Source: Candidatus Gastranaerophilales bacterium
GTDB taxonomy: Bacteria; Cyanobacteriota; Vampirovibrionia; Gastranaerophilales; Gastranaerophilaceae
DNA: 64,000 nt
NCBI GenBank assembly: GCA_944325865.1
Contig: CALVBS010000003.1
Coordinates: 137,223 to 201,222 of the forward strand
Reading direction: 5' to 3'
The notes below the pieces were generated by a model. It ran no database searches and had not been told where the DNA came from. It worked only from the letters and a program-made list of their open reading frames with translations. Shown here piece after piece: positions 25,552 through 34,885 of the stretch. How positions within the stretch are numbered: position 1 is the first letter of the stretch; every line of letters starts with the position of its first letter. The translations under genes and the position numbers were made by a program.

Positions 25552-26382
25552 CTAATCTTCTTCACTATTCTTTAATTTTTTGTCATATATATATGCACAG
25601 CCGTAATAATATGCGAAATAACAAATAATTAGTGAATAGCAAATTATGACTGTTAAAATTCCTTCAATCATTGGGTCTCCGATAAATCTGAAGAAAATTG
25701 CAAGAATAAATGCAATAAGTATTGTGATAACGGATACAAGTAGGATAAGTAATAGCACCCTAATTATGAGCCACCATACAGGAAGAAATGTGTTTTTTAG
25801 TATATTGATAGCACATAAAGGATTTACTACCGACTTAATCTCATAGTTTTCACAAAATCTTGTAATTACCATTGCATATATTGGTGTTATCGCAAATATA
25901 ATCGCAAATAATACCAGTACGGTAAAAAGTTTAGCTTTTATTATTGCTGTCGCAAGTAAACATATTGTTATGAAAATTGTCAGGTAAAATATCCACAAAA
26001 TGAAGACTACAATAATTTTAGGAAGAACTTTCAAAATTTCTATAATATTTAAATTAGGGAAAATATCATAATTTTTCCCCTCTTGATCAGGTTGTTTAAG
26101 CGAAAAGAATTTTACCATATTGTGGATGGTATTAAATAAATAGCCGCTGAGAAGTAATACCGCAATCAAATAAATTACTCCAAGAATCGGATCCTGTGTA
26201 GTAAAGTATTTATAAAGCATGGCCTCATTCAAAGTTTTGCCTGCAGGTACTTCAATTTGAGTTCCTGCGTAACATAGTATAATACTCATTACAAGTGTAA
26301 GCCCAAAAATCCATAAATGAATTTTCCAGGCATTAGAGCCGGTATAAATTTTCTTTAATCCTTCAATTAATCCGCCATTCAT
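25552..26382 (-). CDS. Polytopic membrane protein of unknown function
   Basis: 276 residues with about six hydrophobic helices (near residues 22-40, 68-88, 122-150, 152-172, 198-226 and 236-258) and short charged loops. The overall plan, with a small first loop and paired helices near the C-terminus, is like the DUF4013-type bacterial membrane proteins, but I see no decisive motif. AGGAG lies before the ATG. Single gene with its own terminator. No transport or enzymatic residue pattern is evident. Confidence 0.8.
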   Translation of the reverse strand: MNGGLIEGLKKIYTGSNAWKIHLWIFGLTLVMSIILCYAGTQIEVPAGKTLNEAMLYKYFTTQDPILGVIYLIAVLLLSGYLFNTIHNMVKFFSLKQPDQEGKNYDIFPNLNIIEILKVLPKIIVVFILWIFYLTIFITICLLATAIIKAKLFTVLVLFAIIFAITPIYAMVITRFCENYEIKSVVNPLCAINILKNTFLPVWWLIIRVLLLILLVSVITILIAFILAIFFRFIGDPMIEGILTVIICYSLIICYFAYYYGCAYIYDKKLKNSEED

Positions 26383-26565
26383 TTAATTTCTCCTTTCATT
26401 AATTCCTATAATATTAGCATAATTCACTCGTTTTTCTATACCATATTTAGATTATTTATGACTGCAGATTTATGCCTTGTATTTATTGATATTTTACCCT
26501 TGCGGCGGATGTAAAAGACAGGGGTTTTATTAAGAATTTTTCTATAAAGACAAAAAGGAGATATT

Positions 26566-27537
26566 ATGTTTGAAATGTACCCTAAAAAGCCTCATCTTGA
26601 TAATGTTACCGGAAATTTTATTGAGCAGGTGAGTGAAGCCGGCGGTAAACCTTTATATGAATTAACTCCTGAGGAAGCCAGAGAATTTCTCCTTATGATT
26701 CAACGCAATTCTCATAAACATATTCCTGCCGCAGTTAAAGATTTGGATATAGTAATAGACGAAAATAAGAGTGTAAATGTAAGGTTTGTACGTCCGGAAA
26801 ATTATAATGAATCGCTGCCCGTAATTATTTATCTTCACGGCGGCGGCTGGGTAATGGGTGATAGTGAAACCCACGATATGCTTATAAGAAAACTTTCGGT
26901 TTGTACAAATTCCGTTGTAGTTTTTGTAAATTATTCACGTTCGCCTGAAGCCGTCTATCCCCAGGCCGTTAACGAAATATACGGCGTTTTGAAATTTTTA
27001 TACCAGAATGCTGATAAATTCAACATTGATTCTGACAGAATTGCTATAGCAGGTGACAGTGCTGGTGGTAATCTTGCGACGGTAGTTGCTTTAAAAACTT
27101 TAAAGGAAGGCGGTCCTCAAATATTATTACAGGCTCTTTTATATCCTGTAACTGATGCTAATATGGATTCTGATTCCTATAAAGAATTTAAAGACGGGCC
27201 ATGGCTTACGAAAAAGGCAATGGAATATTTCTGGAATGCTTATCTGCCTGATAAAAGTTATAAAAACGATATGTATGTATCTCCCTTAAGAGCATGTGTG
27301 GAAAATCTTGCGGGACTTCCTCCGGCACTGATTATTACGGCGGAAAACGATGTGCTCAGAGATGAAGGCGAAGCGTATGCCAGAAAACTTGATTTTGCAG
27401 GAGTAAAAGTTATGAATGTCAGAATAAACATGACCTGTCATGATTTTATGATGCTTAATGATTTGCAGCATAGTCCTGCTGTAAAAAGTGCTTTTGCTCT
27501 TTTTTGTAAAGTTTTGAGCCATAAATTGCATAACTAG
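26566..27537 (+). CDS. Alpha/beta hydrolase, hormone-sensitive-lipase (HSL) family
   Basis: 323 residues, cytoplasmic. The oxyanion-hole motif HGGGW (about residues 94-98), the nucleophile motif GDSAGGN (Ser near 166), ENDVLRDEG with the acid Asp, and CHDFMML with the catalytic His complete the HSL/acetyl-esterase pattern. It should hydrolyse small acyl esters. AAAAGGAG precedes the ATG. It stands just upstream of the aminotransferase fusion on the same strand but with a 35-base gap that lacks a ribosome site. Confidence 0.92.
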   Translation: MFEMYPKKPHLDNVTGNFIEQVSEAGGKPLYELTPEEAREFLLMIQRNSHKHIPAAVKDLDIVIDENKSVNVRFVRPENYNESLPVIIYLHGGGWVMGDSETHDMLIRKLSVCTNSVVVFVNYSRSPEAVYPQAVNEIYGVLKFLYQNADKFNIDSDRIAIAGDSAGGNLATVVALKTLKEGGPQILLQALLYPVTDANMDSDSYKEFKDGPWLTKKAMEYFWNAYLPDKSYKNDMYVSPLRACVENLAGLPPALIITAENDVLRDEGEAYARKLDFAGVKVMNVRINMTCHDFMMLNDLQHSPAVKSAFALFCKVLSHKLHN

Positions 27538-27572
27538 CAAAAAAATATTTTCAGTGGTTTTTTATTTGTATT

Positions 27573-29675
27573 ATGAAAATTTATGCAATAAACACGACGG
27601 AAAAGTATCGTCAAAATCCATTGAAAATAAACGACAGTAAAAATAATAATACTGTTATCGGTAAAAGTGTTGACAGACAATACAATAGCGGGATTCCGAA
27701 AAATTTGTCATTAATTTATTTCGGAAGTTTAATTCAGCCTGCAAAGAGGCTTACAAAATCAGATTACTTGATTTCTGCATATATAAAAGAAATCGGTAAA
27801 GCCCGTTATCTTCACGGAGATCGGGCAGTTGTGGATTTATCGATGGGAAATCCTGATTTGACACCGCCGGAAAAAGCAAAGCAGGCATTGAAAGAAAAAG
27901 TTAATGACCTGTGGTCGCACAGATACAATAATCCTAAAGGTGAAGGGGCCTTATTTTATGCAGTTGAAAATTGGATGAAAACAAGATTTGGTGTGCAAAT
28001 TAATCCCAGAACCGAGGTTATGGCAACATCCGGTTCCTCAGATGCGGTTGACCATATCTTTACGGCATATGCAAACTACGGCGACAAAGTCCTTGTCCCT
28101 AATCCGGGCTACTCACTGTATGATGATTTGATAACAAGACATGATCTTAAAAAAGTCCAATTTGATTTGAAGCCAGAAAACGGTTATCTTCCGGATTTCT
28201 CAAAAATGCCTGATGATGCAAAAATTTTAATACTCAATTATCCTCATAATCCGACAGGTTCTTTCGCTCCAAAGAAAGTTTTTGAACAAGCAGTTGAGTG
28301 GGCTAAAAAACATAAAGTTCTGATTATACATGATATGGATAACAGTGAGGTTACTCACACAGGTCGAAAACCTGCAGGTATTATGCAGATTCCAGGAGCA
28401 AAGGAAGTTGCTTTTCAAGTGCATACAATGAGTAAGGCTCAAAGTATGCCGGGATTTAGAGTAGCATTTACAATAAGCGATAAAGAAAATATTGATAACC
28501 TTTTAAATGCGAAATATCTTTCAGGCGGCAGCGTTTATGTTCCGGTTCAACATGCGGCGGTTGCGGCGTTAAAAGATGAAGAAGGTTTTATCAATAAAAT
28601 TAACAAAATATACAGAGCCCGTAAAAATACAGCAATAAAATGGCTTAATAAGCTGGGCAGCGATGCTAAACCGACAGACGGAACGTATTATCTCTGGGCT
28701 AAAGTTCCTCCTGAATTTACTTCAGACGAATTTTTTAAATACGTACTTCATAAATCGCAGGTTGCATTTACTCCCGGTACGGTTTTTGGAACAAACGGAG
28801 AAGGGTATGTGCGTATTGTAATGTCTGCAGACGAAAATACTATTAATAAGTGTTTTGAAAGAATTGAAAAAGCCGGAATTCGTTTTGATGTGCCAAAAAG
28901 TAAACTGCCTCTGGAAACTCAAAAAGAAATTGCAAGTATGGCAGACGGTTCATATACGATTATACCAAAGGAGGACAGAGATTTTGCTCAATATATGGAA
29001 ACTCTGGCTTTAAGACGAACTCAACTTATACAAAGATTTGCTGATAAGGATTCAAAATTTTCAAAATTTATTCCTCAAAAAGACGTAAATTTACCGTGGA
29101 ATATTTTAAAAGACGGGCAGAGTGTTTATGTTCAGAATGTCAGAGAAGGCAAGCCTTTATTTGCAGATGTAAAAGATATCCTGCCTTTTAGTGATAAGTC
29201 TGAATACCTTACACTTGCAAATGACATTAAAAATCAATGGTTGAAAAAATCTTATCCCGATGCGGATATTTTACCTGCATATAAGTCAGTAACTTTATAT
29301 CCTGATGCAAATTACTTTACATTGCGGACTGAAGACGGAAGACTTCAGGCAGTTGCAAATGTTGAAATTCAAAATAATGGTGAAGTTTGGGGCAGAAGCC
29401 TTAATACTGCACCTTGGAATCAGGGTTCTGAGGCTGAAATTCGAGGCTGCGGAAAGGCTGTTATTGCACGTATGGTAAGTTTTTGTCTTGAAACCGGTAA
29501 TAAAATTCTGAAATTTGCAACTAATAAACCTGAAAACATCAAATTCTACAAAAATCTCGGGATGGTTGAAGACGGTACAAGAAATTTCAACGGTGAAATT
29601 CATACGGTTTTGAAATTTGATGAAGATTCAATGAAGACATTCCTAAATAAATATCAGATTAATTTGAGTTTTTAA
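27573..29675 (+). CDS. Fusion of a class I/II aminotransferase and a GNAT-like domain, with N-terminal tag
   Basis: 700 residues in three parts. Residues 1-60 are a polar leader with LSLIYFGSLIQ (Phe-Gly near 50). Residues about 65-435 are a fold-type I PLP aminotransferase: SMGNPDLTPPE, ATSGSSDAV, LNYPHNPTGS, HTMSKAQSMPGFRVAF with the PLP Lys K288, and R-containing GEGYVRIVMS. The usual Asp-x-Ala-Tyr motif is altered (HDMDN), so the Tyr that contacts PLP seems to be missing. Residues about 560-690 resemble a GNAT acyltransferase (RGCGKAVIARM, NIKFYKNLGMVEDG). Neither substrate is known; aminotransfer followed by N-acylation of the product is one hypothesis. No Shine-Dalgarno is seen. The 3' end overlaps the convergent gene by 17 bases. 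Confidence 0.85.
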   Translation: MKIYAINTTEKYRQNPLKINDSKNNNTVIGKSVDRQYNSGIPKNLSLIYFGSLIQPAKRLTKSDYLISAYIKEIGKARYLHGDRAVVDLSMGNPDLTPPEKAKQALKEKVNDLWSHRYNNPKGEGALFYAVENWMKTRFGVQINPRTEVMATSGSSDAVDHIFTAYANYGDKVLVPNPGYSLYDDLITRHDLKKVQFDLKPENGYLPDFSKMPDDAKILILNYPHNPTGSFAPKKVFEQAVEWAKKHKVLIIHDMDNSEVTHTGRKPAGIMQIPGAKEVAFQVHTMSKAQSMPGFRVAFTISDKENIDNLLNAKYLSGGSVYVPVQHAAVAALKDEEGFINKINKIYRARKNTAIKWLNKLGSDAKPTDGTYYLWAKVPPEFTSDEFFKYVLHKSQVAFTPGTVFGTNGEGYVRIVMSADENTINKCFERIEKAGIRFDVPKSKLPLETQKEIASMADGSYTIIPKEDRDFAQYMETLALRRTQLIQRFADKDSKFSKFIPQKDVNLPWNILKDGQSVYVQNVREGKPLFADVKDILPFSDKSEYLTLANDIKNQWLKKSYPDADILPAYKSVTLYPDANYFTLRTEDGRLQAVANVEIQNNGEVWGRSLNTAPWNQGSEAEIRGCGKAVIARMVSFCLETGNKILKFATNKPENIKFYKNLGMVEDGTRNFNGEIHTVLKFDEDSMKTFLNKYQINLSF

Positions 29676-30132
29676 ACATTTTAGAATCATGTTCCGCTAT
29701 GTATTCTGAAATAATTTCTGCGGCGTCACCGATTATTTTTTCACACGGGCGGACTGCATAATATTCTTTTGTCCTGTCGGATGGTATATAACTGTCGTCA
29801 GCAAGAGGGCCGAGAAGTTCGCGGCAGATTATTGTGCCGTGTTTTTCTTTGAAAAGTTGTGCAAGTTCCTGAATCCGTTTGTAATGCTCGGTTTTCACAT
29901 CTTTATTGTTTGGTTCTGTATAACCGTATTTTAATCCTGCTATCATAAACATTGCACTTACGGCTCCGCAGACTTCACGCATTCTGCCCATTCCTCCGCC
30001 GAAAGATGAGGAAAGCTTCAGTGCTGAGTCAAAATCAATACCTAAATCTTCCGCAAAAGTGCAGAAAACCGATTGGGCACAATTATAGCCTTCCCTGAAT
30101 AATGTTTTTGCTTTTTGTGAATAATTGTTCAT
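29659..30132 (-). CDS. C_GCAxxG_C_C family redox/metal protein
   Basis: 157 residues. The family-defining pattern is complete: YNCAQSVFCTF, SSFGGGMGRMREVCGAVSAMF (GCAxxG-type variant CGAVSA), ICRELLG and VRPCEKIIG. These small proteins are often next to redox genes and are thought to bind a metal or cofactor through the cysteines; the exact role is unproven. AGGAT precedes the ATG. Its 3' end overlaps the convergent fusion gene, and it is divergent from the antiporter gene. Confidence 0.88.
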   Translation of the reverse strand: MNNYSQKAKTLFREGYNCAQSVFCTFAEDLGIDFDSALKLSSSFGGGMGRMREVCGAVSAMFMIAGLKYGYTEPNNKDVKTEHYKRIQELAQLFKEKHGTIICRELLGPLADDSYIPSDRTKEYYAVRPCEKIIGDAAEIISEYIAEHDSKMFKNSN

Positions 30133-30190
30133 GATATCCTGCTTTAAAAATTTTTAAGTTAATTCATGTTCATGATACCATAAATGCGTT

Positions 30191-31507
30191 ATGACAATTA
30201 TATTTAATCCCGTAATAGTATCAGTAATTTTATTATGTGTTTTATGTCTTTGCAGAATTAACGTTCTGCTGGCAATTATAATTTCAGCGATTGCAGCTGG
30301 TTTAGTCGGCGGATTGCATATAACAGAGGTTATGAATACTTTTATTTCGGGTATGGGCGGAAATTCCGAGACAGCTTTGAGTTATATTTTGCTCGGAACT
30401 TTTGCTGCTGCAATGACGCATACCGGACTTGCTACAATTCTGGCAAAGAAAATAGCAGGTATTATAGGAAATAAAAAAATAATGCTATTGTTTATACTTG
30501 CCGGAATTGCGGTTTTATCTCAGAATCTAATTCCTGTTCATATAGCGTTTATTCCTATAATTATTCCTCCGTTGCTGCATGTTATGAATAAACTTGAACT
30601 GGACAGACGTGCTGTTGCGTGTTCGCTGGCATTCGGGCTTAAAGCTCCTTATATAACTATTCCTGCGGGATTCGGGTTGATTTTCCAGGGGCTGATTGCT
30701 GAGAATATGACGGTTAACGGTATGACTGTTTTGAAAAATGATGTTTGGAAATCAACATGGATTTTAGGTTTAGCAATGATTGCGGGACTTCTGGCGGCAA
30801 TTTTTATTGCTTACAGAAAACCTAGAAAGTATGAAGATAAAGAAGTTTTGCAAAATGAACTTGAAAAAGAAGATGAAAAAGCACTTAAACTTAATAAAAA
30901 TCACTATATAACCCTTATTGGAGCTTTTGCTACTTTGATTGTCCAGCTTTTAACGAAATCACTGCCGCTCGGGGCTCTGGTAGGGCTTGGTATAGTATTC
31001 GGCGGCGGAGCCGTAAGCCACAGAAAAATGGATAATCTCATAAATGAAGGTATAGGTTTGATGGGGTATGTCGCATTTGTAATGCTTGTGGCTGCAGGGT
31101 TTGCAATGGTTTTGAAAGCAACCGGAGGCGTTGATACACTCGTTAATGCGATGATTCCTTTTATGCAGAACAGCAAGCTGCTTGCGGCTGTTCTTATGCT
31201 GGTTCTCGGGTTATTTATCACTATGGGTATTGGAACTTCTTTCGGTACAATTCCTATACTTGCTGTTTTGTTTATTCCTATTTGTATAAAATTGGGATTT
31301 TCTATTCCGGCAAGTGTTGTTGTGCTTGCTGCAGCAGCGGCTCTCGGTGATGCGGGTTCGCCGGCTTCCGATACTACACTTGGCCCTACTGCAGGACTGA
31401 ATGCTGACGGACAGCACAACCATATAACAGATACATGTATCCCGACATTCTTATTCTTTAATATTCCTCTGATTATTTTTGCAATTATTGCAGTATTTCT
31501 TTTTTAA
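30191..31507 (+). CDS. Na+/H+ antiporter family protein (NhaC/YuiF-like)
   Basis: 438 residues, around 11-12 transmembrane helices with the long central loop near residues 215-240. LSQNLIPVHIAFIPIIIPPL, GLKAPYITIPAGFG, and the C-terminal GDAGSPASDTTLGPTAGLNA are typical of the Na_H_antiport (YuiF/NhaC-related) group; organic anion exchange is also known in this superfamily. It may help with sodium or pH homeostasis in the gut. No Shine-Dalgarno is visible before the ATG. An extended -10 promoter for the next operon begins about 35 bases after its stop. Confidence 0.88.
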   Translation: MTIIFNPVIVSVILLCVLCLCRINVLLAIIISAIAAGLVGGLHITEVMNTFISGMGGNSETALSYILLGTFAAAMTHTGLATILAKKIAGIIGNKKIMLLFILAGIAVLSQNLIPVHIAFIPIIIPPLLHVMNKLELDRRAVACSLAFGLKAPYITIPAGFGLIFQGLIAENMTVNGMTVLKNDVWKSTWILGLAMIAGLLAAIFIAYRKPRKYEDKEVLQNELEKEDEKALKLNKNHYITLIGAFATLIVQLLTKSLPLGALVGLGIVFGGGAVSHRKMDNLINEGIGLMGYVAFVMLVAAGFAMVLKATGGVDTLVNAMIPFMQNSKLLAAVLMLVLGLFITMGIGTSFGTIPILAVLFIPICIKLGFSIPASVVVLAAAAALGDAGSPASDTTLGPTAGLNADGQHNHITDTCIPTFLFFNIPLIIFAIIAVFLF

Positions 31508-31543
31508 GGTATTGTAATAAATTTTATAGTGGTAATAAGGTTG

Positions 31544-31552
31544 TGTTATAAT
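31544..31552 (+). promoter_or_regulatory. Extended -10 promoter of the polysaccharide operon
   Basis: TG-T-TATAAT (TG at 31544-31545, TATAAT at 31547-31552) lies 50 bases before the TTG start of fdtA. No clear -35 box is seen, as is usual for extended -10 promoters. All genes from 31602 to 40795 run in the same direction with gaps of at most about a dozen bases. Confidence 0.6.
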
Positions 31553-31601
31553 ATTTCTGTCTAAAAAGTAGTATTTTTATTAAACTGTAAGGAAGTTACT
31601 T

Positions 31602-32000
31602 TTGAATTATAAACTTATAAATATGGAAGTTTTCGGGGACGAAAGAGGAAAACTTGTATCTCTTGAGGGTGGTATGAATGTCCCTTTTGATATAAAAAGG
31701 GTTTATTATATTTTTGATACACTTCCTGAACAAGAAAGGGGAAAACACGCACATAGAGAGCTTGAGCAAATTATTGTTGCAATGGACGGCTCGTGTCAGT
31801 TTGTTCTTGATGACGGTGAAAAAAGAGAATATGTATGGCTTAACCGTCCGGATGTAGGGTTATATATCGGAAAAAATATGTGGCGTGAAATGCGGCATTT
31901 CTCTTATGGTTGTAAATTAATGATTCTTGCAAGCACCCATTATGACGAAAGCGAATATATAAGGGATTATGATGAATTTTTAAAGGGTTTGAATAGATAA
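31602..32000 (+). CDS. fdtA: FdtA/QdtA-type dTDP-4-keto-6-deoxyhexose ketoisomerase (cupin)
   Basis: 132 residues, a WxcM-like cupin. GKHAHRELEQ holds the conserved His pair and DGSCQFVLDDG the cupin turn. FdtA-type enzymes move the keto group of dTDP-4-keto-6-deoxyglucose from C4 to C3; a PLP aminotransferase (DegT family, here at 37769) then makes the 3-amino sugar. The start is TTG, supported by AAGGAAG five to six bases upstream; the next in-frame ATG is seven codons later. First gene of the polysaccharide operon. The choice between FdtA (galacto) and QdtA (gluco) cannot be made from the sequence. Confidence 0.82.
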   Translation: MNYKLINMEVFGDERGKLVSLEGGMNVPFDIKRVYYIFDTLPEQERGKHAHRELEQIIVAMDGSCQFVLDDGEKREYVWLNRPDVGLYIGKNMWREMRHFSYGCKLMILASTHYDESEYIRDYDEFLKGLNR

Positions 32001-32001
32001 A

Positions 32002-32745
32002 ATGGAAACTCGGGATATTGAAAAATATACAAATGATTATTTAAACCATGATTTTGAGGCGGTTATGGTTAAATTTCGCCGTAAAAAGGTTCTCGAGGTC
32101 TTGAATAAATACAGGGCTGAAAATATTCTGGAAATAGGATGCGGAGCAGAATCAATATTCGACTATTATAAAGATTATAATCATTTTACTATTGTTGAAC
32201 CTTCTGAAACTTTTTGCACCGGAATTAGAAAATCAGAGAATTATAATGAAAAAATTACTGTAATTAATGATTTTTTAGAAAATAGGGTTGAAGAACTAAA
32301 AGAAAGAAATTTCGATTTTATAATATTGAGCGGCCTTTTGCACGAAGTTACAGAACCTGAAAATTTATTAGCGTGTGTAAAATCTTTATGTAATTCAAAA
32401 ACTGTTGTGCATATAAATGTACCTAATTCGGAAAGTTTTCACTTGTTGTGGGCGTATAAATCAGGACTAATTTCACATATAGGAGATTTAACAGCTACTG
32501 CAAATGTTCTTCAACAGCATACAACATTTAATATGAAAACTCTTGCAGAGATGGTTGAAAATTCCCATTTTTCTATCATTGATAACGGTTCTTATTTCAT
32601 AAAACCGTTTAACCATAAAAAAATGCAAACATTGCTAAATGAGAATATTTTAGATGAAAATTTACTTGAAGGATTATATGATATGGTTGACTATTTCCCG
32701 AATAACGGTGCAGAAATTTTTGTAAACTGCAGGGTGAAATCATGA
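32002..32745 (+). CDS. Class I SAM-dependent methyltransferase
   Basis: 247 residues. ENILEIGCGAES (about residues 37-48) is SAM-binding motif I, NHFTIVEPSE motif II with the acidic residue, and FDFIILSGLLHEVTEPENLL the post-II region. It is likely to methylate a sugar, amine or carboxyl in the surface polysaccharide made by this operon; the substrate is unknown. It starts one base after the fdtA stop and ends in an ATGA overlap with the next gene, so it is co-translated. Confidence 0.85.
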   Translation: METRDIEKYTNDYLNHDFEAVMVKFRRKKVLEVLNKYRAENILEIGCGAESIFDYYKDYNHFTIVEPSETFCTGIRKSENYNEKITVINDFLENRVEELKERNFDFIILSGLLHEVTEPENLLACVKSLCNSKTVVHINVPNSESFHLLWAYKSGLISHIGDLTATANVLQQHTTFNMKTLAEMVENSHFSIIDNGSYFIKPFNHKKMQTLLNENILDENLLEGLYDMVDYFPNNGAEIFVNCRVKS

Positions 32746-33680
32746 TAATAAAAGAATACACAGATGAATATAAAAATTTATGGAATTCTTTTATTGATGT
32801 TGCCAAGAATTCTCTGTTTATGCATAAAAGAGATTTTATGGAATATCATGCAGACAGATTTGAAGATAATTCGTTGATGTTTTTTGATGATAAAGACAGA
32901 TTGCTTGCCTTGCTTCCGGCAAATAAAAAAGATAATATTTTATATTCACACGGCGGTTTAACTTTTGGAGGGTTTATTACTAACGAAAAAATGAAACAGT
33001 CTAAAATGCTCTCCTGTTTTGATGCTTTAAAAATTTATTTAAAAGAACATAATTTTGAAAGTTTAATTTATAAAACAATCCCGCATATTTATCATTCCCA
33101 GCCTGCAGAAGAAGATTCTTATGCTCTGTTTAAAAATAATGCAAAGTTATTGAAAGTGGAATCTTCTTCCACGGTCGATTTAAAAGAATCTTTTAAAATT
33201 TCAAAAGCAAGAAAATCGCATATTTCAAGAGCAAAAAGAGAGGGGATTGAAGTTGGTGATTTCGTTCAATTTAATGATTTTATTGAATTGGTGAATACGG
33301 TCTTAATCTCTCGTCATAATACGAAAGCTGTCCATAGTGCAAAAGAGTTGGAATATTTGTATTCAAAATTCCCTGAAAATATAAGACTTGTTGCGGCAAT
33401 GTATAACGGACAGATGATTGCAGGAACGTTATTATTTGTATATAAAGATATTGTTCATACCCAATATCTGGCTTCAAATGAAAAAGGTCGGGAAATAGGT
33501 GCATTAGATTTAGTTATAAGTTCCTTAATAGAAGAGTATAAAAATGAAAAAAGATATTTTGATTTCGGAATATCAACGGAAGACGGCGGAAAATTTTTAA
33601 ATGAAGGCTTAATCAGTCAGAAAGAAGGCTTCGGAGCCAGAACAGTTTGTTATAATACCTGGGAGGTGTGTAGTGACTAA
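32742..33680 (+). CDS. GNAT/FemAB-like acyltransferase
   Basis: 312 residues with the double-GNAT plan of FemAB/BioF2-like proteins: YSHGGLTFGGF near residues 68-78, KARKSHISRAKREG near 155-168 (the typical basic stretch), GQMIAGTLLFVYKDIVHTQY and YFDFGISTEDGG near the C-terminus. Such enzymes in sugar operons N-acylate an amino sugar or add an amino acid; here it could acylate the 3-amino sugar made by FdtA and the DegT aminotransferase. AGGGTGA precedes the ATG, which overlaps the upstream stop (ATGA). Confidence 0.78.
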   Translation: MIIKEYTDEYKNLWNSFIDVAKNSLFMHKRDFMEYHADRFEDNSLMFFDDKDRLLALLPANKKDNILYSHGGLTFGGFITNEKMKQSKMLSCFDALKIYLKEHNFESLIYKTIPHIYHSQPAEEDSYALFKNNAKLLKVESSSTVDLKESFKISKARKSHISRAKREGIEVGDFVQFNDFIELVNTVLISRHNTKAVHSAKELEYLYSKFPENIRLVAAMYNGQMIAGTLLFVYKDIVHTQYLASNEKGREIGALDLVISSLIEEYKNEKRYFDFGISTEDGGKFLNEGLISQKEGFGARTVCYNTWEVCSD

Positions 33681-34272
33681 ATTTATATTTGATTTGGATG
33701 GTACTGTTACCAAACAGGAAACTCTGCCTATAATTTCCAAATATTTTGGAATTGAAGCAGAAATAGATAAGCTGACCGAGGAAACCGTAAAGGGAAATAT
33801 CCCTTTTATAGAATCTTTTATCAGACGGGTATATATTCTGGGTCAGTTACCGATTGATAAAGTATCAGATTTACTTGAAACTGTTGATATATATCAAAAG
33901 GTCGGCAGTTTTATTTTACAGCATAAAGAAAATTGCATTATAGCGACCGGAAATCTTGAATGCTGGGTTGATAAATTGGCGAAAAAGGTCGGATGCTGTT
34001 GTTATTGTTCAGACGGAATTATTGAAGATAATAAAGTTGTCAAACTTACACGGATTTTAAGAAAAGAAAATCTTGTGGAACGTTTTAAGTCTGAAGGTGA
34101 AAAAGTTGTGTTTATCGGTGACGGAAATAATGATGTTGAGGCTATGAGGCTTGCCGATATTTCTATTGCATCAGGATTAACACATATGCCAGCTAAAGGT
34201 GTTTTATCTATTGCAGATTATCTTGTATTCAGTGAGGAGGCATTATGTCGTCAGCTAAATCAGTTATTATAA
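33673..34272 (+). CDS. HAD-superfamily phosphatase (phosphoserine-phosphatase-like)
   Basis: 199 residues. FIFDLDGTVTKQE is HAD motif I with nucleophile and acid Asp, ATGN motif II, and FIGDGNNDVEAMRLAD motif IV. The cap is small and helical, as in HAD-IB phosphatases. The start is GTG at 33673 after GGAGGTG, overlapping the previous gene by eight bases; its 3' end overlaps the next gene by 28. Paired with a nucleotidyltransferase it may make or recycle a phosphorylated precursor of a polysaccharide substituent. A role as SerB is less likely given the context. Confidence 0.85.
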   Translation: MTKFIFDLDGTVTKQETLPIISKYFGIEAEIDKLTEETVKGNIPFIESFIRRVYILGQLPIDKVSDLLETVDIYQKVGSFILQHKENCIIATGNLECWVDKLAKKVGCCCYCSDGIIEDNKVVKLTRILRKENLVERFKSEGEKVVFIGDGNNDVEAMRLADISIASGLTHMPAKGVLSIADYLVFSEEALCRQLNQLL

Positions 34273-34877
34273 GTTGTGCCGGAATTGGTTCAAGATTAGG
34301 CCTTGCAACAACAAAGGCTCTTATTAATATTGACGGAAAATCATTAATAAGATGGCAGCTTGAATTGTTTAAAGATATAGAAGATGTAAGAATTGTCGTA
34401 GGTTTTCAGGCAAATGACGTTGTTGAGGAAGTGAGAAAATACAGAGATGATGTTATTTTTGTATTTAATCATAATTATTTTGAAACAAAGACCGGAGCAA
34501 GTTACTATTTAGGAGCAAAGGACGGTAATGAATTTGCCATTGAATTTGACGGGGATTTGCTGGTTCATCCTGATGATATGAAACAGTTGCTGGAAATTGA
34601 CGGTGAATGGATAGCATATGCAGATAAAATGTCTGATGATGCTGTGTTTGTTAAAACCAATGAAATTGGAGATGTTTTATCTTTTTCGAGAGAAAACGGT
34701 GATTTTGAATGGACCGGACCTTGTTGTATTAAAAAAGATAAATTAAAATATTCCTCGGGCCATGTATTTAATCAGCTTGAGCCGTATCTGCCGATGAAAG
34801 GTATTAAAATAAGAGCATGCGATATCGATACATACGATGATTATCAAAGAGCTCTGGAATTTATAAAAAGGTGGTAA
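34245..34877 (+). CDS. Nucleotidyltransferase (NTP-transferase fold)
   Basis: 210 residues. SCAGIGSRLGLATTKALINI is a variant of the NTP-transferase signature (Gly-x-Gly-x-Arg ... Lys), and FAIEFDGDLLVHPDD carries the metal-binding Asp. The size and the unusual signature are closer to small cytidylyltransferases (phosphocholine or similar) than to hexose-1-phosphate enzymes; no beta-helix is present. AGGAGG precedes the ATG. The overlap with the HAD gene argues that the two act in one pathway, perhaps making a CDP-activated substituent transferred by the glycerophosphotransferase-like gene downstream. Confidence 0.8.
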   Translation: MSSAKSVIISCAGIGSRLGLATTKALINIDGKSLIRWQLELFKDIEDVRIVVGFQANDVVEEVRKYRDDVIFVFNHNYFETKTGASYYLGAKDGNEFAIEFDGDLLVHPDDMKQLLEIDGEWIAYADKMSDDAVFVKTNEIGDVLSFSRENGDFEWTGPCCIKKDKLKYSSGHVFNQLEPYLPMKGIKIRACDIDTYDDYQRALEFIKRW

Positions 34878-34885
34878 CATAAACT

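Noticed and set aside
30904-31419. Long minus-strand open frame (171 codons)
   Set aside because: It is antisense to the antiporter gene, rich in Ala/Pro/Thr as expected from reverse reading of membrane-protein codons; no ribosome site.
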